Source: Candidatus Poribacteria bacterium
GTDB taxonomy: Bacteria; Poribacteria; DTPJ01; WJIO01
Length of the DNA: 11,489 nt
Direction: 5' to 3'
NCBI GenBank assembly: GCA_014730235.1
Contig: WJIO01000065.1
Location: 1-11,489 of the forward strand
Shown here: piece after piece, positions 1 to 7,286 of the stretch
How positions within the stretch are numbered: position 1 is the first letter of the stretch
Layout: each line of letters begins with the position of its first letter
Notes under the pieces: generated by a model
The model's database searches: none
What the model saw: only the letters and a program-made list of their open reading frames with translations
Told to the model about the DNA's origin: nothing
Translations under genes and position numbers: made by a program

Positions 1-1413
1 CCTATATCCCGTAAACGTATATGGGGTATGCCGGTTCCTGTCTTTCATTGTAAAAAATGCAAGCTACAGTATGATCCCGTTAAAAGTATAGACGAATCAA
101 GAAGCTTAATTAGAAGAAAAGGCTTTGATTGGTGGTTAAAAGCTAAGCCTAATGATATTCTGCCGGATGGCGTTACATGTGAAACTTGTGGTACAAGAGA
201 TTTCAGATGGGGCAACGATGTATTGGATACTAAATTCATGTCAGCAATGATTTACAGAAATTCATATGTAAAAGAACAAGTTCCTGATCATTCTAAATCT
301 TTGTATACCGGAACAGACATACCTGATGAAAAAAACTTCCAGTTATCTTTAATACCTGCGTTCGCTATTGAAGAATCCGTTCCTTTTGATGCTGTGTTTT
401 TTCATAGATATATAAAAAACGATAAAGCTAATGATTTAGATATTAAAGCTTATTGTAAAGAATTTAGTGTTGATGTCTTTCGCCTCTGGGTTATTTCAAT
501 AGGACAAAAACATGATAGCGTTTTATCCCGGGATAGACTTGACGTGGTTAATAAATTTTACAGGTGTATAAGAAACACTTGCAGGTTTTTATTGAGTAAT
601 ATAAGTGATTATAACCCGCAGGAAGATTCTCTGGATTCTATAGATATGCGAGAATCTGATCGCTGGATTCTTAATAGGATTATGATCCTCATTAAAAATA
701 TTGATTTGGCACTTAATAATTACAATTTTCACAGGTTTTACAATCTACTGCACAATTTCTTTCATGGTGATGCTTCAGATTATATTAATATAACCAAACG
801 CAGGCTTTACACGCTTCCCCGATGGTCTATGAACAGGAGATCAGCTCAAACTGCTATATATGAGTTTGTAGTGAAAATTACGAAAATTTTGTCGGTGGTA
901 ATTCCTTATACTGCTGAGGATATTTGGCGTCATATACCCGGGATTGCCAGCACATATCCCAGTGTATTTATGTCAGAATGGCCAGAAATACAGGGAAGTT
1001 TTGTTGACCATGATTTGTTATCTAATTGGGATACGCTATTTAGAATTCGTCAGGAAGTACATAAGGTATTTGTTGATTTAAAAGATAAAGTCTTGCTGGA
1101 GAATTCACTTAAAGCCTGCGTAACAATTTATCCATCATCAGATCTCTTTGAACTTCTTGATACTCATATTGATGATTTGGAGAATATCTTTGGCGTTTCC
1201 CAGGTTCGTCTTATGCAGCCTGATTTACCTGTTCCTGATTCGATTTGGATTTCTGAAAATATTGAGGGATTGGGTATCGAAGTAAAACAAACCCCAGGTG
1301 ACAAATGTGAAAGATGCTGGATATATTCAGATACTGTTGGTTCTAGTAAACAGCACCCAAGTTTATGTTTTAGCTGTATAGCAATACTTGAAGGTGGAAC
1401 TCATTATATTTAA
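1..1413 (+). CDS. ileS: Isoleucyl-tRNA synthetase-like protein, C-terminal part (5' end outside window), catalytic motifs degenerate
   Basis: The frame is open from base 1, so the ATG at 28 is internal: the first residues, PISRKRIWGMPVPVF, align with the WCISRQRxWGVPxPxF stretch of IleS. Downstream come a Cys4 knuckle (Cys codons at 49, 58, 178, 187), the end of the catalytic core (VDVFRLWV), the anticodon-binding helical domain (RCIRNTCRFLLSN, DRWILNRI, RRSAQTAIYEF, PYTAEDIWRHIP) and the C-terminal zinc motif CERCW...LCFSC (Cys codons at 1306, 1315, 1366, 1375). Position directly before lspA is the classic ileS location. Oddity: the family's DxWFDSG is DTKFMSA (226-246), GSDQHRGWF is replaced near 310-350, and the KMSKS loop is missing with about 8 residues deleted (412-447). 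It is therefore probably not an active synthetase, despite an intact frame. A divergent paralogue with a new role, or a young unitary pseudogene, are alternatives. Confidence 0.9.
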   Translation, partial: PISRKRIWGMPVPVFHCKKCKLQYDPVKSIDESRSLIRRKGFDWWLKAKPNDILPDGVTCETCGTRDFRWGNDVLDTKFMSAMIYRNSYVKEQVPDHSKSLYTGTDIPDEKNFQLSLIPAFAIEESVPFDAVFFHRYIKNDKANDLDIKAYCKEFSVDVFRLWVISIGQKHDSVLSRDRLDVVNKFYRCIRNTCRFLLSNISDYNPQEDSLDSIDMRESDRWILNRIMILIKNIDLALNNYNFHRFYNLLHNFFHGDASDYINITKRRLYTLPRWSMNRRSAQTAIYEFVVKITKILSVVIPYTAEDIWRHIPGIASTYPSVFMSEWPEIQGSFVDHDLLSNWDTLFRIRQEVHKVFVDLKDKVLLENSLKACVTIYPSSDLFELLDTHIDDLENIFGVSQVRLMQPDLPVPDSIWISENIEGLGIEVKQTPGDKCERCWIYSDTVGSSKQHPSLCFSCIAILEGGTHYI

Positions 1414-1433
1414 ACATAAGGGAGATAAAAATC

Positions 1434-1958
1434 TTGTCAGTTTCAATTACAGATACCTCAAAAGATATAGCCAAATCAAGTCTGCCAATGGTTATCACGG
1501 CGGTATTAGTTATAGCTCTTGACCAGGTTACAAAAGAAATAATACGCAATACTGTTGCTATAAGAGGAACAATACAGGTTATCAAGGGTTTTCTTCAAAT
1601 AACCTACGCTGAGAACACCGGCGCAGCTTTTGGCATGTTTCGCGGTAAAAATAATGTATTTATTATAATAGGCATTATTGCTATAATATTTATACTGCTT
1701 TATTACAGACAATTCAGGTCAAGTACCTGGATGAGAATATCCCTGGGTTTTCTTTTGGGTGGTGCTGTTGGTAATATGATTGACAGGATTGTCTTTCATT
1801 ATGTTACAGATTTTATCCGGGTTCGCTGGTGGTTTTTGCGTCTTCGCTGGTGGCCTTCGTTTAATGTTGCTGACGCGGCTGTTTTAATTGGTGCATCAAT
1901 GTTAATCATAGGAATGTTTATAGAAAGCAAAAATATTCCCCAAACAGAAAAAGGATAA
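1434..1958 (+). CDS. lspA: Lipoprotein signal peptidase (signal peptidase II)
   Basis: This inner-membrane aspartyl protease cleaves the signal peptide of diacylglyceryl-modified prolipoproteins. The 174-residue protein has four hydrophobic segments and all family blocks: LDQVTK (29-34), ENTGAAFG (60-67), GNMIDR with catalytic Asp117, and FNVADAA with catalytic Asp147. The start is TTG at 1434, with AAGGGAG (1418-1424) nine bases upstream. It lies 20 bases after the IleS-like gene and 2 bases before lgt, whose product supplies its substrates. An oddity is a duplicated RWW block (residues 131-140), made by an 11-base direct repeat, which makes the loop before the second catalytic Asp a few residues longer than usual. 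Confidence 0.97.
   Translation: MSVSITDTSKDIAKSSLPMVITAVLVIALDQVTKEIIRNTVAIRGTIQVIKGFLQITYAENTGAAFGMFRGKNNVFIIIGIIAIIFILLYYRQFRSSTWMRISLGFLLGGAVGNMIDRIVFHYVTDFIRVRWWFLRLRWWPSFNVADAAVLIGASMLIIGMFIESKNIPQTEKG
1822..1853 (+). repeat. Short direct repeat inside lspA
   Basis: TTCGCTGGTGG occurs at 1822-1832 and again at 1843-1853, a period of 21 bases (7 codons). In the protein it gives VRWWFLR followed by LRWWPSF. This looks like an in-frame tandem duplication of a loop segment. Confidence 0.8.
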
Positions 1959-1960
1959 AT

Positions 1961-2761
1961 ATGAGACCAACTTTATTTACAATTGGTTCTTTGCCTGTTA
2001 GAGGTTATGGTCTTATGGTGGCCCTGGGTTTTTTAATTGCCATATTTTACGCATCAAGAAAGGCAAAAAAAGAGGGTATACCACCACAGATAATTTTTGA
2101 TCTGGGACTTTATGTATTAATCAGCGCTCTTTTAGGTGCGCGACTTTTTCACACTTTCCAGCATTTAAATTCTTATGAATCAATATGGGATGCTTTTAAA
2201 ATCTGGCAAGGAGGATTAGCTTATTACGGTGGTCTAATGCTGGCTGTGATAGTTACCGTAGTATATCTGCGATGGAAAAAGATATCAATTGTCCGGGTTG
2301 GTGATATAATCGCACCGGCGATGATCCTTGGGATGGCATTTGGTCGTATAGGCTGTTTCCTGGCCGGATGTTGTTTTGGTAAACCAACCTCACTTCCCTG
2401 GGGAATGAGTTTTCCTGAAGGTTCGCTGGCATGGCTTGAAATGGGATCGCAAAAAATTCACCCTACCCAGTTATATTCTTTCTTATCACTCCTGATAATT
2501 TTTGCTTTACTCAATCTATTAAGAAAATATTTTAAAATTCCCGGTCAAATTTTTATGTTGACTATTATGACTTATTCTGTTTTTAGATTTTTGATTGATT
2601 TTATAAGATATTACACACCAGATGAAAAAATTGGAGCCTTGACTACATCCCAGGTAGTTAGTATACTGGCTTTTATTATTTCATCTATATTTTTAGTTAT
2701 ACTTTCTATACGAAATAAAAGTGAAGTTGGTGATAATAATGGCAGAATTGGAAATATTTAA
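1961..2761 (+). CDS. lgt: Phosphatidylglycerol--prolipoprotein diacylglyceryl transferase
   Basis: The enzyme transfers diacylglycerol from phosphatidylglycerol to the lipobox cysteine of prolipoproteins, the step before LspA. The 266-residue polytopic membrane protein has the Lgt hallmarks: RGYGLM near the N-terminus, GGLAYYGG (84-91), the signature GRIGCFLAGCCFG (128-140) with the essential Arg129, HPTQLY (167-172), and a C-terminal FRFLIDFIRYY with the conserved Arg pair. The ATG at 1961 has AAAGG (about 1949-1954) upstream, overlapping the end of lspA. Its last 23 bases overlap def, suggesting translational coupling. Confidence 0.97.
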   Translation: MRPTLFTIGSLPVRGYGLMVALGFLIAIFYASRKAKKEGIPPQIIFDLGLYVLISALLGARLFHTFQHLNSYESIWDAFKIWQGGLAYYGGLMLAVIVTVVYLRWKKISIVRVGDIIAPAMILGMAFGRIGCFLAGCCFGKPTSLPWGMSFPEGSLAWLEMGSQKIHPTQLYSFLSLLIIFALLNLLRKYFKIPGQIFMLTIMTYSVFRFLIDFIRYYTPDEKIGALTTSQVVSILAFIISSIFLVILSIRNKSEVGDNNGRIGNI

Positions 2762-3266
2762 ATACGGTTCGGATATACTCAGAGTAAAAGCCAAATATAT
2801 TGAGGAAATTACCGAAGAAATAAAGCAACTCGCTGAGAATATGCTAAGTACCATGTATTCTTCCGATGGTGTGGGTCTAGCTGCCCCTCAGGTTGGTATA
2901 TCAAAACAAATAATTGTTCTTGATGTAGATCCCTATAATCCGGAAGCAAAACCTATGGCTCTTCTTAATCCCAAAATAATTGAATGTGAGGGTGAGGACG
3001 ATGGAGAAGAGGGTTGCCTCAGTGTTCCTGATATTAGGGGAATAGTCCGACGATATAAAAACGTAGTGGTGGAAGCAATGGATCTGGATGGTAAAAAGCT
3101 GCGTATTGAAGCTTCTGATCTAATGGCCAGGGCTTTACAGCATGAGATAGACCATCTTAACGGCATACTATTTGTTGATCATCTTAGCCGCCTGAAACTT
3201 CGTCTTATCAAGAAGCAATTGAACAAAATCGAAGAGGAAGCAAAGGCAAAACAACGGGCAAGTTAA
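2739..3266 (+). CDS. def: Peptide deformylase
   Basis: This metalloenzyme removes the formyl group from the N-terminus of nascent proteins. The 175-residue product carries all three motifs: GVGLAAPQ (44-51), EGCLS (91-95, metal ligand Cys93) and QHEIDH (134-139, ligands His135 and His139, catalytic Glu136). I chose ATG 2739 (MAELEIFKYG) rather than the upstream in-frame GTG at 2721 because Def proteins usually begin just before the L.I..YG.. block. It overlaps lgt by 23 bases and ends 1 base before fmt, which adds the formyl group it removes. The C-terminal 25 residues are Lys/Glu-rich. Confidence 0.96.
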   Translation: MAELEIFKYGSDILRVKAKYIEEITEEIKQLAENMLSTMYSSDGVGLAAPQVGISKQIIVLDVDPYNPEAKPMALLNPKIIECEGEDDGEEGCLSVPDIRGIVRRYKNVVVEAMDLDGKKLRIEASDLMARALQHEIDHLNGILFVDHLSRLKLRLIKKQLNKIEEEAKAKQRAS

Positions 3267-3267
3267 A

Positions 3268-4212
3268 ATGCGTATAATATTTATGGGTACTGACATATTT
3301 GCTGTACCAGCTTTGAAAGCCATTGCCGGAAGTTCACTGGAACTGGTTGCTGTCATTACCCAACCGGATCGTCCAAAGGGTAGAAAATTAAAACTTACTC
3401 CTTCACCGGTTAAAAAATCAGCCCAGAACTTAAGCTTGGAAGTATACCAGCCCGAAAAAGTTAGTGATAAAACTTTTATCAATGAGGTTTTAAAACCCAT
3501 TAAACCTGACATCATCGTGGTGGCGGCTTATGGTCAGATATTGTCCTCAGAGATAATACACATGCCACCTATAGGTTGTATAAATATACATCCTTCACTA
3601 CTGCCAAAACTTCGTGGTGCTGCGCCTATTCAACGGGCAATTATCAATGGTGATAAAGAAACCGGTGTAACAATCATGTTCCTTGATGAAGGTGAAGATA
3701 CAGGAGATATTATAATTCAGGACAGGACACCAATTAATCTGTCAGATACAGCAGAAGACCTATTTATTAGATTATCGGAATTAGGGTCACAGATGCTTAT
3801 GAAGGTACTGGATATGGCCCAAAAACAAATTCTTCCCCGGTATCCCCAGGATGACACCAAAGCTACCCATGCCCCTAGATTAACAAAAGAGGTGGGAAGA
3901 ATAGATTGGAATAAAAGCAGTATTGATATTCATAACCTGATCCGGGGAACTATACCCTGGCCTGGAGCATATACGAACTTTAATGAAAAATTAAGGGTTA
4001 AAATTTGGGAGAGCTGGCCTGTCAGTGATTTATCATCAACATCAGGATCACCAGGTATTATAGTTGATATAGTTTCAGATAAAGGTATTATTGTATCTAC
4101 TGGTCAGGATGAATTGCTTCTAAAAACTATTCAACCTCCAAACAAGGCCAAAATGGATTTTAAAGATTTTGTTAATGGTTACAGAGTCAAAATCGGTGAT
4201 ATGTTTATTTAG
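3268..4212 (+). CDS. fmt: Methionyl-tRNA formyltransferase
   Basis: The enzyme formylates Met-tRNAfMet with 10-formyl-THF, allowing initiation. The 314-residue product has normal family length. The N-terminal Rossmann domain starts MRIIFMGT and contains the catalytic Asn106/His108 in NIHPSLLPKLRGAAPIQ and Asp144 in DEGEDTGD. The C-terminal OB-type tRNA-binding domain starts around residue 205 (RIDW..., IRGTIPWPGAY) and ends near KIGDMFI. The start ATG lies one base after the def stop with no strong ribosome-binding site, so translation is probably coupled to def. Confidence 0.97.
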   Translation: MRIIFMGTDIFAVPALKAIAGSSLELVAVITQPDRPKGRKLKLTPSPVKKSAQNLSLEVYQPEKVSDKTFINEVLKPIKPDIIVVAAYGQILSSEIIHMPPIGCINIHPSLLPKLRGAAPIQRAIINGDKETGVTIMFLDEGEDTGDIIIQDRTPINLSDTAEDLFIRLSELGSQMLMKVLDMAQKQILPRYPQDDTKATHAPRLTKEVGRIDWNKSSIDIHNLIRGTIPWPGAYTNFNEKLRVKIWESWPVSDLSSTSGSPGIIVDIVSDKGIIVSTGQDELLLKTIQPPNKAKMDFKDFVNGYRVKIGDMFI

Positions 4213-4227
4213 GAGATTTCGTAAGTA

Positions 4228-5241
4228 ATGCCAGATGAAAAACGCTCTTTAATTCCTGATATTCTGAAAATCAGCTTTATTTTTCTGGTTTCCGTGATCG
4301 TCCTGGCTCTGGTTGCATTTTTTATGGCCAGATTTCTGATAAAAGGTAATCAGATTGAAGTGCCAAATGTTATCGGAAAAAGCTTTATAGAAGCCTTCGA
4401 TATACTCAGCGAAAGCGGTCTTAGAACTCAAAAGATGGACGAAAGAAAATACAGTGCGGAATTACCGGAAAATTACGTGGTAGAGCAAAGACCAGTTCCT
4501 GGAACAAAAGTCAAAAAAGGCAGGGAAATAACTATATTTTTAAGTCGTGGAACAGAAGAGGGTACAATTCCCAGGTTAATAGGACAGCCTTTTTCCGAAG
4601 CTGAAAATATCCTGAAATCTGTAGGTTTAAAAGTCGGTAGTGTAGCAAGAATACATTCTGATGATTATCCCCAGAGAGGAATGATAATAGCTCATACGCC
4701 AACTCCCGGTGTAACTATTCAACGTGGTAGCGAAGTAAACCTTCTGGTAAGTATGGGCCCCCTGTCAGCAGAACTTACCATGCCTGATCTGGGTGGTAAG
4801 AATTTGGATAACGCCGTTAAAGAGCTTGAATCTATGGGACTTAAAACCGGCAGGATTACGCGTAAAGTATCACCAGCCATTAACCAGGCAGATGTGGTTC
4901 TTGAGCAGTCTCCTTTACCCAATGATCAGGTAGCCGCAGGTATTGCAGTTGATCTAGTGGTAAGTTCAGCAGGCGAAAGTCAAAGCGTTAGCTCAAGGAT
5001 TGTTTTCCTGAGATATGAAGTTCCTGCCAGGACTGTTGATCCGGATCAACCTGGACAGGAAGATACATCACCTCGTTATCTTAAAATAATCGTGGAAGAC
5101 CAAAACGGCGTAAGAACCATTGAAGATGGCATGTTTCCTCCCGGTGAAACCAAAGTTTATCCACTGCGTATATCCGGTCGCGGTATTGCCAAGATTTATG
5201 TTGATGATACGAAATGGCCTGTAGAAACCCGAAAACTCTAA
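4228..5241 (+). CDS. Membrane-anchored protein with three PASTA domains
   Basis: The protein has a short cytoplasmic tail, one transmembrane helix (about 14-38), and three successive PASTA domains (about 43-108, 112-178, 183-247). Each begins with a hydrophobic-P-x-hydrophobic-x-G entry (VPNVIG, IPRLIG, MPDLGG) and ends in a PxxGxxVxxG-like strand. A C-terminal beta-rich region of about 80 residues (255-333) is unassigned. PASTA modules typically bind peptidoglycan or muropeptides. There is no kinase or penicillin-binding domain, so this is a stand-alone PASTA protein, most likely a cell-wall or division accessory factor. The AGGAG at 4211-4215 overlaps the fmt stop, placing the gene in the same operon. 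Confidence 0.88.
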   Translation: MPDEKRSLIPDILKISFIFLVSVIVLALVAFFMARFLIKGNQIEVPNVIGKSFIEAFDILSESGLRTQKMDERKYSAELPENYVVEQRPVPGTKVKKGREITIFLSRGTEEGTIPRLIGQPFSEAENILKSVGLKVGSVARIHSDDYPQRGMIIAHTPTPGVTIQRGSEVNLLVSMGPLSAELTMPDLGGKNLDNAVKELESMGLKTGRITRKVSPAINQADVVLEQSPLPNDQVAAGIAVDLVVSSAGESQSVSSRIVFLRYEVPARTVDPDQPGQEDTSPRYLKIIVEDQNGVRTIEDGMFPPGETKVYPLRISGRGIAKIYVDDTKWPVETRKL

Positions 5242-5271
5242 AGAAAGGGATTAGGGGAAACCTGCGATGCC

Positions 5272-6021
5272 ATGTCCAGCCTGAGACATTTTTATATCCC
5301 TCCGGATCAAATTCAGAATAATATTGCATACATATCTGGTAAAGAATTCCATCACCTTACTAATGTTTTACGTCTTGGAGTAGGTGATGAAATTGTTATA
5401 CTGGACGGCATTGGTGGAATATATCGGGCTGTATTGGATTCCGTTGATCGTAAAAAAGCAGCTTGCAGGATTTTGAAGTATGAGAAATCAAAAAAACCAT
5501 CCATCAGTGTTAATTTATTCGTAGGATTACCAAAATCCGATAAAATGGATATGATTGTCCAGAAGGCAACGGAGATCGGTGCTGACAGTATTACTCCCAT
5601 GAAATGTAAATATTCCGTACCTGATTTATCACCTCAGCGAGAGTTGAAGCGTCTGGAAAGATGGAAAACAATTTCCATTGAAGCGGCAAAACAATCACAC
5701 AGACCTCATTTTCCATCCATATTTGGTCTTGTATCCCTCCATGACTCAATTAAAAAATCTTCAGAAAACTTAAAAATTATACTTGTGGCTAGAATTCCTG
5801 AAAATGGAAATGTTTTTAAATTGAAAGATATTCTTAAAACAAATCCAGATTTCCAGGGGAGCAATATATTCATAGGCCCTGAAGGTGGTTTTTCTGATGA
5901 GGAAATAGATTTATCCATATCAGCCGGTGCAATACCTGCAACCCTGGGTAAAAATATAATGCGCACAGAGACAGCAGCTATTGCTGCATTGAGTATTATT
6001 CTTTATGAACTTGGCTGTTGA
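5272..6021 (+). CDS. rsmE: 16S rRNA (uracil(1498)-N3)-methyltransferase
   Basis: This SPOUT-class enzyme makes m3U1498 in 16S rRNA using SAM. The 249-residue product has the usual length and the family blocks: N-terminal PUA-like domain with FHHLTNVLRLGVGDEI (26-41), KSDKMDMIVQKATEIGAD (88-105), SIEAAKQSHR (135-144), the SAM-knot loop IGPEGGFSDEE (201-211) and LGKNIMRTETAA (225-236). The ATG at 5272 is preceded by AGGGGA (5253-5258). It is probably the last gene of the housekeeping operon or its penultimate transcription unit. Confidence 0.96.
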   Translation: MSSLRHFYIPPDQIQNNIAYISGKEFHHLTNVLRLGVGDEIVILDGIGGIYRAVLDSVDRKKAACRILKYEKSKKPSISVNLFVGLPKSDKMDMIVQKATEIGADSITPMKCKYSVPDLSPQRELKRLERWKTISIEAAKQSHRPHFPSIFGLVSLHDSIKKSSENLKIILVARIPENGNVFKLKDILKTNPDFQGSNIFIGPEGGFSDEEIDLSISAGAIPATLGKNIMRTETAAIAALSIILYELGC

Positions 6022-6036
6022 AATCCTGAAAGGATT
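6022..6036 (+). promoter_or_regulatory. Small hairpin containing the ribosome-binding site of the next gene
   Basis: AATCC (6022-6026) and GGATT (6032-6036) can pair around the loop TGAAA. The likely Shine-Dalgarno AAAGGA (6029-6034) of the gene starting at 6046 lies partly in the stem. The stem is only 5 pairs, so any effect on initiation would be mild. Confidence 0.25.
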
Positions 6037-6045
6037 GAATACATC

Positions 6046-7254
6046 ATGAAAAAAAATCTTAAAAATATGACAGGAAATATAAGACATCTTCTAAACGCCG
6101 TAAAAGTTTCCCTTAAACAAGGCGGCAGCTTTCTGGAAAGCCGATGCATCCCAAACGGACCTATTATGCAGGAACAAAATCTGAGTTATATACACAAAGC
6201 CACATGGGGTATGTACGCTTCCGGGGTGGAACATTCTTTAATCGCAAAGTTACTGGATTGGGCAATGGAAAAGGCTTTACAGCCTAACGGCGATTTTTAT
6301 TTTCCCGATGAAGCACCTGAGTATAAGGATATGCAAAGACTTTATCGTCCATTGACATTTGGCAAAGTAGCCGTATGGATAGACCATCCAGTCATGAAAA
6401 AACAAAGGGTAATTGACCGGATTCTGCAATATCAACACGAATCCGGAGGGGTGTTTAACTATATAGGTGATGATCCCGATAACATCCAAGAGCAGGATAC
6501 TATTGGAACCCTAAACACCAGCTTTTTCGGACACCTGATGTTAGCCCTGGATATGAAAGAACAAGCCATAAAAGCGGGTAACTGGCTTTGTAACTTTGTG
6601 GATGCCAACAGGGAATATATGTCAAAAAATATAATGTATTGCAATATGACTCCAGCAGGTGATCTTGTTACCCATCTTGAACCAGGAGAAAATATCTCCG
6701 GCAAGCTGGATTACATTTCACCAAAGCAGGAGTTCTGGCAACCGGGAACAGTGATGGCCTATCTTGCAGTTCTGTATGAAAAAATGCTGGATTCATGGGG
6801 TTACAGCGAAGAAAGTGCCCAACCTTATCTGGATAGTGCTTTAACTTTACTGGAATTTGAAAGTGGGATGCCCCTCTATACATACCTTTGGCCATCCAAA
6901 TGCAAAGTTGGTTGGGGCGCGGGGGAAATACTCAGGATTATGGTAAAGTATAGTATAGGTAACGAAGAACAGTTGTATAAAGCATATAAAGCAGCGAGAA
7001 AGGTTGCCATATTTACCTTTATGGATAATCAGCTTCCTCATGGCGGCTGGTCGTGTATGCATTATCCATTGAGTGAGTTAATACCTGAAATGGCCTTTGA
7101 ATATAAACCCCTTAAAGGCATTATTAATGTGCCAGACAAGCAGATACCCGATTCCCAGAACATATTCCTGCCAGCCGAGGAAATATCAGGTGAATTCTTA
7201 GGTGAAATGGAAGCCATAAAGCGCGGACTGGAAGAAGTTCTTAAAAAATTGTAA
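6046..7254 (+). CDS. Predicted alpha/alpha-toroid protein (terpenoid-cyclase/prenyltransferase-like fold), function unknown
   Basis: I do not recognise a named family. The 402-residue protein is largely helical and shows spaced Gly-rich aromatic loops: PNGDFYFPDE (80-89), ESGGVFNYIGDD (132-143), PHGGWSCMHYP (331-341). These resemble the helix-hairpin ends of alpha/alpha-toroid proteins such as squalene-cyclase/prenyltransferase repeats or six-hairpin glycosidases. No DxDD cyclase motif is visible. There are many Trp/Tyr residues (QEFWQPGTVMAY, YTYLWPSKCKVGWG), as in carbohydrate- or lipid-binding barrels. No signal peptide is seen, suggesting cytoplasmic location. It lies 24 bases after rsmE and 32 bases before the sialidase-like gene, with which it likely forms a functional pair. 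Carbohydrate handling is an inference from that neighbour only. Confidence 0.65.
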   Translation: MKKNLKNMTGNIRHLLNAVKVSLKQGGSFLESRCIPNGPIMQEQNLSYIHKATWGMYASGVEHSLIAKLLDWAMEKALQPNGDFYFPDEAPEYKDMQRLYRPLTFGKVAVWIDHPVMKKQRVIDRILQYQHESGGVFNYIGDDPDNIQEQDTIGTLNTSFFGHLMLALDMKEQAIKAGNWLCNFVDANREYMSKNIMYCNMTPAGDLVTHLEPGENISGKLDYISPKQEFWQPGTVMAYLAVLYEKMLDSWGYSEESAQPYLDSALTLLEFESGMPLYTYLWPSKCKVGWGAGEILRIMVKYSIGNEEQLYKAYKAARKVAIFTFMDNQLPHGGWSCMHYPLSELIPEMAFEYKPLKGIINVPDKQIPDSQNIFLPAEEISGEFLGEMEAIKRGLEEVLKKL

Positions 7255-7286
7255 TAAATTATATCCAAAACAGGAGAAATAATATT

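Noticed and set aside
28-1413. Full-length 461-residue protein starting at ATG 28
   Set aside because: The frame is open to base 1 and the residues before this Met match the conserved IleS block, so the ATG is internal and the gene starts upstream of the window.
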